This document shows positions 55,331 to 64,000 of a DNA stretch of 64,000 nucleotides, one piece after another (within the stretch, counting starts at the first letter, position 1; each line of letters starts with the position of its first letter). The notes under the pieces are model-generated. The model was not told where the DNA came from. It ran no database searches and worked only from the letters and a program-made list of their open reading frames with translations. This DNA comes from Erodium maritimum. Its lineage: Eukaryota; Streptophyta; Magnoliopsida; Geraniales; Geraniaceae. Made by a program: the position numbers and the translations under genes. Location of the stretch: assembly GCA_963921825.1 (NCBI GenBank), contig OY997594.1, positions 38,620,557 to 38,684,556 of the forward strand, written 5' to 3'.

Positions 55331-55921
55331 AGAGAGGTTACTAAGCAGCTGGTATGCGATCCTTTGTGATCTTGTTTGGTGTGCGATCCTTTGTGATCTT
55401 GTTTGGTGTTGCATAGCTTTCGTTTGAGTCCTTGGAAGAGGTCGTGATCGTTGTGTCGGGTCTACTTACGTGGTTGAGTGTTGATTCGTTCGAGGAAGGT
55501 CACCGTGGGTGTTTGTCAGTCGGAGTACTTGAGTTGGGGACAGTGATCCCCGGAGTTGAGTTTGTTGTGGGTGTTACCGGCATTGTCTACTAATTATGCC
55601 GTAGTCAGTCTGTTATCTGTGGTGGTGAGCGAACGCTCACCCCTAGCTACTTTTCCTACAGGTACTGATCACAGGACGGACTAGGTGAGCTCTCAAAGCT
55701 TGTGGAGCTAGGAGCGGAGTCCGGGTTTTGTCTTTTGAGTCTAGTGACGGATACCTTGTACTTTTGTCCACGTGTTGGGACGTATTTTTAAGTTGTAAAT
55801 TTTATTTTTTTTAATTAAATGGAGACTTTAAAGTGTTTATCCAAAACAGGTTTCATTGTTTTACTGTTTTAAAATGCTCGCGTCCCTAGTTCGGTTTTAC
55901 TGAAATTTGGGTGTGACGGCT

Positions 55922-55935
55922 TGGTATCAGAGCTC
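55922..55935 (+). other. Primer binding site of the second gypsy element
   Basis: TGGTATCAGAGCTC follows the LTR end. The next 60 bases match those of the first element at 4051. Confidence 0.92.
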
Positions 55936-57435
55936 GAGGTTTCACACCTCGGACTGTACGTCAATTAGGTGGGGAGAGTCGAGTCGGTGAAGTCCCGTCG
56001 TACGTTGGGTACGCAGGTCGGGAACCGTGTGTAGACCCGTTGTGTTGTGAGTCCTGCTTGTGTTTGTGTGTATGTGTAGTACGGGGTTACTGGCATACTG
56101 TTTGTGTATTGCTGCGTGAAAAGTTTTTAAACTGTTGCGACTCGACTCAGCGGCGCCCCTGTGGTCGAGCGTGACGGTGTTGACGTCAAGTGGGTACAAT
56201 GTAGTTCGGGGACGCCTGGACCGGGTTGTAACTACCTGATGTTAAGAAATGGGGTTTTGTAATGAAAAGAAAAAGTTTTTAAATTGATTGGCACGGTGGG
56301 CGTGCTTGTTTGTGTTGGTCCGGTGGGTGTGTTTGATTTTGTTCGACCCTGTGGGCGTGTGTGTGTGTGGGTTGATTGGCCCGGTGGGCGTGCTTGCTTA
56401 TGTTGGCCCGGTGGGCGTGTTGTGGAGCGTTGGTTGGCCCTGTGGGCGTGTGTGTAAGTTGGTTGGCCCGGTGGGCGGGTGTCTTTGTTGTGGTTGTTAT
56501 GGTTGTTTGGCCGTGTTGGCTTGTGATCGAGGTTGAGTGACTCGTGTTTTGGTCGTTGTTTTGGTACTTGTGTTATATGGTTAGTGGTCGAGTGTCTGCG
56601 ACGCACAAGCGTGCGGGTCGCTAGGAGAAGGATAGGATGCGAGTGTCCTAGGATCGAAGTGACGGTGTGTTGAGTGCGAAATCATCACCGCTACGGGACG
56701 GGTCTTGGACCGGCCCGATAGAAAACGTGGTTGGAGCCTCTGTTTTGGCCCGGAATGGGGCACGGCCCGTGTGGCGTGCCGGCCCGGTAGGTGGCACGGT
56801 CCATTTGGCGTGCCGGCCCGGAAGGTGGTACGGCCCGGGTCAGTTGCCGGCCTGGTCCAGTAAGCCGGATTCAATTGTTTTGTGGTTGTTTCGTTGAACG
56901 GTTAGGGTTTTCGTTGCGCGGCTTAGTGTGCGTTTGTGCGGTTTATTTGAGGGTTCGCTTATGTATTATTATAATTGAAGTATTAATAGTGTGAGCAATG
57001 GTGTGTGCTCAGCTGAGAGCATGATCCCCGTCTTGAGGTTTCCCTACGTGATCGGGTATTTGGGTGATTGAGGTTGTGAACAATAGTGATTACTGGATTG
57101 AGGAAGTATTTCCCGTGTCGAGGTTTATCTTACGTAAGCGAGTACTTGAGGTGTTGTTGGCGTGAGCAGTGTGACGTTTGGCATCCGGTTTTGAGGTAGT
57201 GGTTTTCCCTGGTTAGATCGGTAAGTCTTTAGTGCGTTACTAGTATGCCATAATCGAACGGGTGTCCGTGGAGGTGAGCATAACGCTCATCCCCTTTACT
57301 ACTTTTCCCGCAAGGAACGAGTAGCGAACACTGGTTTGGTTGCGGAAAGTTACAAGTAAATGCCTAGAGGACCGTGTGAGGGTTGCACTAGACCTTACCG
57401 GGGTGACTAATGGAGTGGGTGTTCGTTTTCCGATT
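55936..57435 (+). other. Leader of the second gypsy element, no gag
   Basis: It contains about eight copies of a ttggcccggtgggcgtg motif at 56285-56480 and a GC-rich cggcccg repeat at 56745-56850. At about 57237-57315 it also holds a gtgagcataacgctcatcc block like the one near LTR ends. No gag reading such as that at 4811-6090 is present. Confidence 0.6.
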
Positions 57436-58270
57436 TGGGCGTCAGTTTCATTGGATGCCGAGATATCACACTCGTTTGTTCGTCGAGTTGTGCTGAGAGG
57501 TTGGGGCTGAGTTTAAAGCCGTTGAGTCCACCCCTGCGTCGGGACACGCCGGTTGGTGGTGGGGTGGTGTTAACTAGGGCTGTCGCGCCTGCGAAGTAGA
57601 GAATCGAGCTGATACAGGAGGTTCGAGAGAGGGCTCAAGAGCCCTGATGCTGGATCGAGTCCTCACCCCGAGGATTCGGGTGTGTTCGGAGTTGGTAAGC
57701 ACGATAACGGTGTAGGAGCGAGGTCTTAGTGAGACCGCGAGGTTCCATGAAGTTCGGCAGCAACTAAGCTGGTACCTGTGTCCGTGGGAAGGATACTTAC
57801 GAAATGACAGCAACGTAGTCTTGGGAATGGATTGGCTGGCGAAGTGTCGAGCCAATACCGACTGTTACTGGCGACGAGCTGCGAGAGTCGCAGTATTCAC
57901 GCCTGATAGTGCACGTGGGTAGCACTAAGAGGAGCGCGACATCAGGTGGCATGTCTAGTGGAGCGTGATGCGGAGAGCGGTCGCGGAGTTAGTATCGCGA
58001 TGCCTCACTCGTCGGCAGGTGAGAGCCAAACAACAGCGTCCCGCTGGTTTATTGCAGCCACTGCGGGTTGCACAGTGGAAATGGGGGCACGTCACGATGG
58101 GGTTCGTGAGCGATTAGCCGAGTTCTCCTACAACAACAGCTTTCAGGCCAGTATCATGATGGCACCGTTCGAAGCGTTGTATGGTAGGCTGTGTCGATCG
58201 TCTGTGTGCTGGGCACAAGTGAGAAATAAGAGGTTACTGGGTCTAGAACTGGGCCGAGAGACAGCTGAGA
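57436..58270 (+). pseudogene. pol: Collapsed pol of the second gypsy element
   Basis: Pieces of protease region (gagaggttggggctgagttt at about 57495, LGMDWLAKCRAN at about 57824-57860) are followed directly by integrase pieces. The latter include the zinc-region block at about 57915-58030 and a string reading YNNSFQASIMMAPFEALYG at about 58128-58185. RT and RNase H are absent. The reading ends near 58270 at the ETAEK block, where viral sequence starts. It is a heavily deleted, non-functional copy. Confidence 0.75.
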
Positions 58271-59400
58271 AATAAGAGGAATTCTTTGCAATTGGGTTTT
58301 ATCAAGAATCCGATCCGGAAACTTGTTTGCAAATTGTAGTGAACGCTCAATGGGCGATATCTTTCCACAGGAAATGTTATGCCCAAGGAAACGAATTGTA
58401 GTTTTGAAGAGGGAGATTTTTTTGGCTGAGACAACAAGACCAATCTTCTTTACTGCGGAAAAGAATGTTTTGAGATGCTTCAGATGCTGGTCAAAATATT
58501 TTGAGAAAACAAGTGCATCATCAATGTAAACAATACAAAAATCAGAGTAAGGGTTAAAAATATCATTCATAATTCGCTGAAATTCAGAAGGACCATTTTT
58601 TTAACCCAAATGGCATGACATTCCATTCATATTGACCGAAATGAACAGTAAAGGCCGTCTTGTATCTATCTTTGGGGTCAATTTGAATTTGCCAAAAACC
58701 TTATTTTAAATCAAATTTTGAAAAAAGAAAAGAAGAATGAAGTTTTTGTGACAAATCTTTTTTGTTTGGAATTGGATAACGAATCCATTTTAAAGATTTA
58801 CTCAGAGGTTTGTAATTTATTACTAATCGGGGTGTGCCGCGTTCTATTTCGGAAGGTTTGTTGACATAAAAAGCAGCACATGACCAAGGAGATCTGGATT
58901 TTGAAATTAATCCTTTGATCTCAAGGTCTTGGATCTCTGTCTTACAAAATCGTTCAATATCAGCATTCATCTGAATTGGACGTGCTTTTGTAGGTATGAG
59001 TTTATTACTGAAGTCCGGTTCATATGGGAGATCGACCATATGCTGTTTCCTGTCCCAAAAGGCATTAGGTAAGTCAGAACAAACATGTTTTTCAAAAAGG
59101 TTTTGGAAGTATAACACCTGTGTTTTTGCTGAATCACTTTCTAAGAATTGTTCTATTCTTTTATAGTGAACTTCATTTTTGAAATGCAAAACGTCTGCCT
59201 GTTTTCCATAGATAAGAACATTAATTTCATTGTTATAAATAGTTTCAGCTTTGATTATGTTCAAACTCCTGGTTTTGGGTTGCTCTAGGAAAGGGAAAAC
59301 AAGTTTTGAGAATTTGGATTTAAAACTGATACCTTCAAGATCAACTTGATATGGTGTAATCATGTTAATAAAGGGAGTTCCTAAAATTACAGTATGGTGA
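58271..59400 (-). pseudogene. Reverse transcriptase of the endogenous pararetrovirus
   Basis: Minus-strand frames at 59363-58701 and 58570-58271 give a Caulimoviridae-type reverse transcriptase. Order seen: DLPYEPDFSNKLIPTKARPI at about 59030-58970, SKSRSPWSCAAFYVNK at about 58905, TPRLVINYKPL at about 58820, RYPIPNKKDL at about 58770 and FSKFDLK at about 58710. A stop follows, then a frame change at an A run near 58605, then the catalytic block YIDDALVFSK at about 58530-58500, which is intact. Near 58285 one extra base shifts the frame again, just before the junction with gypsy DNA. The enzyme copied viral RNA to DNA; this is a relic. Confidence 0.85.
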
Positions 59401-60070
59401 ATGTCAGGACATAAGAGAAAGATAGTCTTGAGAAAAAAAATCTGTTATTAAAGACAGAGGCATTGGTCTTTCCAACGATTTGAAGTCTGGAATCGTTGTC
59501 GGTATTGAGCCTTTTTTTGTTTCTTATTGAAAACGAAGAGGCACAATTCCTGGCTTTATGACGTTTTGGTCAGCACCAGTGTCAAAAAAGGGCAATAGTG
59601 TCTATGTTGGAGTTATCGAAAAAGACTATATTGATTTTAATAAAATACTTCCGCGAGGTAACTTCTTTGAGTACACATATGAAATCCTCAGGAACTTCCT
59701 CTAAACCCTCTGTTTTAAGAGGAAGGAATGTTTCACCTTCCTCATTATCTAAGTCTTGATTTTGAACATGAGATATAAGAAGTTGGATCTTTCCTGAATC
59801 CCCCTTTTGTTTGTGTTTTAATAGCCTTATCTCAGTTTTGATGGTCTTAATTTCGGCCTGTAGGTCAGTTATGGTGGTTTTAGGGGTTTGTACCTTCTTT
59901 CTCCTGTTAAGGATAGTGGTAAGGTCATATAGGTTGGTACTAGAAGACGGTGCAACTAGAGTTTGGGTTTTGGTAACTGGCTTGGTTTCTAGTGAGGTCT
60001 TGAGCTACTCAAGTATTGTTTTTTCAGAGTGCAGATCATCAATATTACCGATCATGTCCAGTATTAGAGA
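59401..60070 (-). pseudogene. Protease and upstream region of the pararetrovirus polyprotein
   Basis: On the minus strand from 60070, an open reading with one stop near 60004 shows a predicted coiled-coil stretch (DLQAEIKTIKTEIRLLKHKQ) at about 59870-59810. An acidic region and EVTSRKYFIKINIVFF at about 59670-59625 follow. The aspartic protease motif DTGADQNVIKPG is at about 59583-59548. A lengthened T run just before DTGAD shifts the frame. The reading is cut upstream at 60071 by an LTR insertion. Confidence 0.75.
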
Positions 60071-61728
60071 TGTTAGTCTTAGTGCCCATAGTTCAATCCT
60101 AAATGTCCAAATGTATATATCATCGTTAGCAATAAAATTAAAGCGGCTTTATATTACTTATGTGTTGGAGTAATATATCGATGTGTGCTCTGATCTATGC
60201 CCACCATGCGAATAGAACCATAGATTGAGATAGATCACACTCGATGGGTCCCTAGTCAACAAAGCTTCATTAGAAGCGACTAGTATGAAAGATGTCTCTT
60301 TATGGCTTACGTTCTGTTAGTCACTGGAATGGGATTCCGGAGTCTGATCATAGATATCATGTGGGACATGATATTGGACGACCCGCCCTGAATATGTGCC
60401 ATAGATAAGTCATGAACATATTCAGTGTTGTATCTTGTCATGTATCCTTAGACCAAGGAGTCTTTGTGATCGTTATGTAGTCAACAACTGAGTTTGACTT
60501 GAGCCTAACGTTGTCCGTAACAGGGCTTCCATAACGGCCATGATTGGCTTGGGGACGGGCTACATGAGTGACACGAAAGACGACTAAGGGATTTGTTCCT
60601 CATACTGAGGTATGGGAAAGATATCGGTTCTCGGCCGCTTGATCGATATTGACTGAAAGAATAGCATGGCCATGCACATGATACTGGGTATCATATCTTC
60701 AGTCATCTCACATATCAAGGAACAGTGATTGAGAATAATAAGGATGACGGCTCTATGCCTTATCTCAATCAGGATATCGGAGATAAAAGGATAATGACAG
60801 GGATGACGGAAAGGTTAGAATCGACAGGGTCGATTCGTTATACAGTGTCAGGCAATACTAAAGTCTCGTTGGTTGCCACTTAAGTAGGATCAAGTAAAAT
60901 GGGATTTTACGTTGATCTATTGACATGCATAAACCTAAGGTTCACACCGGAGGATGAAACTCATTGACACATTTATGGAGAATGACCAAAAAGGAGTTGT
61001 CTTAGGACATGACCAAAACTGGGTTTTGGGTCATTTGCCCGTAAGTGAATAGGACTTTACGGATCGAGACAAGGCTTGGAGTCTTGGGATTGATCGCGTC
61101 GGATAATGTTTGACAGTTCCGGTATGGAAGGCTTGGAGGCGATGAGCGAATCACGGGACCTCGTTGGAAATGGCCACGGGCCATGTTCCAAGAGGCCCAT
61201 GGAACTAATTAATCAAGTCTTGATTAATTAGTACTAAGTAAGCAAGACAAGGATTAAGGTGTTGGTGATTCACCACCTAACCCAATCTTGTCTTGCCATA
61301 CTTTGTCCTATTTACACCTTACTTGTCACCATGCTTGTCCCATGCCTTTAGTTGGACAAGTATGAGGTTTGTTATGTTTAAGTCATCTTTTTTCAACATA
61401 ACAAACACAAGACAAGAATAGAAAACACAATTTCTCTCCCCCTTCCCTTGCAATTTCGGGTTTGGCAAGTTCCCTCCATTTTTGTGTTCTTGAGTCCTCA
61501 AAGAGAAGAACTACGTGGCTTTGATTCCCGTGTGGACACGTAGGCGTCTTGGAGACTCAAGCCAATCATTCGTTACCCGGTGTTCTTGTTTTGGTAAGAA
61601 CTAGTGCTGGTTTTTTCTCTTGTGAATCCATTCTTTGTTAGTTGTTTCATGGTTTTAATCGTGTCTTGGTTTTCATTGATTTTCCGCTGCGAGTTGGTTC
61701 ATCTCCAACCCTACCTCGAGACCCAACA
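60071..61728 (+). mobile_element. LTR, 1658 bp, same family as the solo LTR at 17428
   Basis: It starts TGTTAGTCTT and ends GACCCAACA. It aligns with 17428-19113 almost throughout, with one deletion of about 20 bp near 61200. It is followed by a primer site and so is the 5' LTR of an element whose rest is broken. It interrupts the pararetrovirus at 60070. Confidence 0.92.
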
Positions 61729-62380
61729 GTGGTATCAGATCCATACTACCTTCGGGATTCACAAGACGATGTTCGAAGTTTCGGTTTTGGTTGAAAGTTT
61801 CGTTTTTGGCATGTTGTTTCGCTAAATTGTTTGATAACATGTTTTAAATTCTTGTTTATGGAATTAATGCATGTAAAATGAATTTTTGAAAATAATTTCA
61901 AATCTGGAAATTTTGAAAAAAATTTGATTTTTCGGGTCTCGGGAGCGGGACTCTCGGGGAGCCGAAACCGGGACCGAACGGGGTTCCGTTGGACGGAGCT
62001 AGGCCAAGCATGACCATTGGATTGTTGATATGCCAAGGCTAAACCGTTTTGTTAGTTATGACGAGTTTGGAACCGTCATGACGAACTTGAAGATCAAATG
62101 TTCAAAAGTTTCATTTTTGAACAGTTTCGATAAACCGAGCATCAAATTTTTTTGAAACTTGGCTATTAATTAAAACCGGAAAATCACATGATGTTTGATA
62201 ACATGCTTGTTTGATAACACGATGTGTGATGTGATGTTGGCATGGTGTACATAATAGCCCCGAGCTCGTTTTAATTATTTATCGCTTTTCACGGCCTGCG
62301 AGCCGTTAGAGTTAGCGTGTAATTATTCTTTCAAGGTGTGGTCGTCGAACCACTTGTTTGTAATATTTATTTATTCCCGA
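61729..62380 (+). mobile_element. Primer site and first internal part of that element
   Basis: GTGGTATCAGATCC at 61729 is an initiator methionine tRNA primer site. The following 420 bp recur in inverted orientation at 63581-64000. No coding domain is seen up to 62380, where a gypsy LTR starts. Confidence 0.8.
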
Positions 62381-63580
62381 TGTAATAACCACTCCCGGTC
62401 AACGCCAGTCAAATATGCGAAAAACGGGAAAATTTAAATTTTTTGGACAGGCACTTAAATGAGCCTAAATTTGACCACGAGGGTCATACCGGACCTAAGT
62501 TGACCCCATTATCGACCAAAGTGAGTTCCGGGGGACTCAGGACAACTTTCTGACCAATTTGGAAAATGTTGACTTTTCGTTGGAAAAGTCAACCGAACGA
62601 CGTTTTGGTCCATTCGAGGACCGTTTTGGATCCAAAAAGCTTAGCCGTCGTCGCAGTGGTGTTAGTGGAGCCGTTTTCATGTAGCCCGTGAAGTTTCGTA
62701 ATTTCTTGGAAAAAGTGCCCGTTCGGGGCCCGAGACGGCTGAATTTCGCGAATCTGATTGGAAAATATCTAGAAGATATTTTCCAAAAGGTGTGGGACCC
62801 ACTTGGCACTTGTCAAATATGTGGTGGTGTTAGGTTTCTTGAACAAAACAAAGATGAGACTTGGAGTGTTAGTTTTGTAATTTAAAAAGGTCGGTGTTGT
62901 TTTTTTTAAACAAATGAAAGGGAAGGGTTTTGTGGTTTCGGCAAAAACGGAACGAAAAAGGGGGAGTTGAAGAGAGAGAAAGAGGATAGAAAAAGGAGAG
63001 AAGGTGGAGAGAAAAGGAGAAGAATGTTTAGGGTTTTGGTGATTCCCGACGATCAAACCGGTGGATCGTCTCAACGATAAAAGAATCGAGCTCACATCGA
63101 CATTCTCTATGGTGAGCACCTAACCGATTTTTGTTTTGATACGTTTGAATTTTAGGGTTTGAGTTTAAACGGTTTGATTAAGGTTGGGTTTTGTTTAAGA
63201 TTGGTTTAAAGATGAATGGTTTAGGTTTGGGATTCGTTACGAACGTTTTGGGGCGAAAAGGAAATTTTCCTAATTGTGGCCGGGTGGGGCCCACATGCCC
63301 GAGTATCGGGTTTTCGTTTTCGGGTGGTTTAGGACGATCCCCAAGTAGTTAATCCACACCCGGATCGAAATTTGGAATTAAATTGTGAAAGTTGTAATTA
63401 ACGGGTTTAGAAACTTTAAACGCAAATTAAACGACTCGGAAGTCGGAAATTGATTCCGTCGAGTGCGTAGGAACCCTTGAATTATTCTAAGACCGTAGAA
63501 ACAAAAACGGGAATTTTCGGAGCCCCGGAAGGGCGTTTCCAAAACCCGGGCAGATTCGCCATGTCGGGCGAATCGGGCCT
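62381..63580 (+). mobile_element. Gypsy LTR fragment, first 1.2 kb
   Basis: It starts TGTAATAACCACTCCC and follows the LTR at 52705-53910 closely, including gagagaaa-rich and ggtggggcccac blocks. It stops at gaatcgggcct (63580), where an inverted copy of other-element DNA begins. The remaining 2 kb of the LTR is missing. Confidence 0.88.
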
Positions 63581-64000
63581 TCGAGTTCGTCATGATGCTC
63601 GGTTTATCGAAACCGTTCAAAAATGAAACTTTTGAACATTTGATCTTCGAGTTCATCATGACGGTTCCAAACTCGTCATAACTAACAAAACGGTTTAGCC
63701 TTGGCATATCAACCATCTAAAGGTCATGCTTGGCCTAGCTCCGTCCAACGGAGCCCCGTTCGGTCCCGGTTTCGGCTCCCCGAGAGTCCCGCTCCCGAGA
63801 CCCGAAAAATCAAAAAAAATTCAAAATTTCCAGATTTGAAATAATTTTCAAAAATTCATTTTACATGCATTAAATCCATGAACAAGAATTTAAAACATGT
63901 TATCAAACAATTTAGCAAAACAACATGCCAAAAACGAAACTTTCAAGCAAAACCGAAACTTTGAACACCGTCTTGTGAATCCCGAAGGTAGCACGGCTCT
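63581..64000 (-). mobile_element. Inverted copy of the internal start of the LTR element at 60071
   Basis: Read on the minus strand from 64000, it gives gctaccttcgggattcacaa and then caaagtttcgg, matching 61747 onward to about 62150. The LTR of this second copy should lie just right of the window. Confidence 0.85.

Larger units (their letters stand above)
52705..55918 (+). mobile_element. 5' LTR of the second gypsy element, about 3.2 kb
   Basis: It begins TGTAATAACCACTCCC, related to the LTR at 9596, and runs to gtgtgacgg just before the primer site at 55922. The 3' end reads TGACG instead of TGACA. The gagcgaacgctcacc block before the end is conserved at about 55626. It carries two minisatellites not present in the first element. 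Confidence 0.88.
52705..58270 (+). mobile_element. Ty3/gypsy element inserted in the pararetrovirus, 3' half lost
   Basis: A complete 5' LTR (52705-55918), a primer site and a shrunken internal region are present on the plus strand. The internal region ends in the integrase at 58270 and no 3' LTR follows. The viral polymerase continues on both sides in minus orientation, so this element interrupted it. About 130 codons of viral polymerase, the gypsy 3' end and its second LTR are missing at the right junction, which points to one later deletion. Confidence 0.85.

Overview
This window looks like repeat-dense nuclear DNA of a flowering plant, probably a eudicot. The evidence is a GT-AG intron-split mitochondrial-type HSP70 gene with a TATA box and telo-box promoter, and many plant-type transposable elements: Ty3/gypsy elements primed by initiator methionine tRNA, L1-type LINEs with DUF4283-like and zinc-knuckle ORF1 domains, Mutator-like inverted-repeat elements, (TA)n-flanked MITE-like elements, and a fossil Caulimoviridae copy. 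The species cannot be told from the sequence. I see one intact protein-coding gene; almost everything else is mobile DNA in various states of decay.

Layout. 1-3174: a Ty3/gypsy LTR on the minus strand, cut by the window start. 3175-12408: a nearly full plus-strand Ty3/gypsy element with PBS, decayed gag and pol, polypurine tract and a 2.8 kb 3' LTR; its 5' LTR is reduced to 873 bp. 12409-17422: intergenic DNA with a MITE-like element and two minus-strand retroposons, one bounded by an exact 17 bp target duplication. 17428-19113: a solo LTR flanked by AGCGA. 19562-32965: LINE ORF1 remnants on both strands, short internally deleted LINE or retroposon copies, and a 1.0 kb Mutator-like element (27228-28231) with a 10 bp target duplication. 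33061-35507: a minus-strand gypsy LTR. 35508-35888: a palindromic pair of tRNA-related SINE-like copies. 35889-37147: LINE tails.

37497-40830 is the gene island: a six-exon gene for a 676-residue mitochondrial HSP70. It is followed at 41278-45405 by a long inverted-repeat element whose left arm was split by a retroposon with a 16 bp target duplication. 46560-50130 is a chain of MITE-like elements joined by (TA)n tracts.

50880-60070 was once a contiguous stretch of endogenous pararetrovirus on the minus strand. It was split by a plus-strand Ty3/gypsy element (52705-58270) that then lost its 3' half, and it is cut on its upstream side by another LTR retrotransposon (LTR 60071-61728, same family as the solo LTR at 17428). 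The window ends with a gypsy LTR fragment (62381-63580) between two inverted copies of the start of that second element's internal region.

How the parts relate. HSP70 is the only gene expected to act for the host, as a mitochondrial matrix chaperone. The elements form at least four nested insertions, which can be ordered from the target duplications and interrupted reading frames. I see no bacterial-type operon, CRISPR array, rRNA gene or convincing functional tRNA gene. The most unusual material is the (TA)n-linked MITE-like chain, the modular retroposon family seen at three places, the palindromic SINE-like pair, and the pararetrovirus carrying nested insertions.
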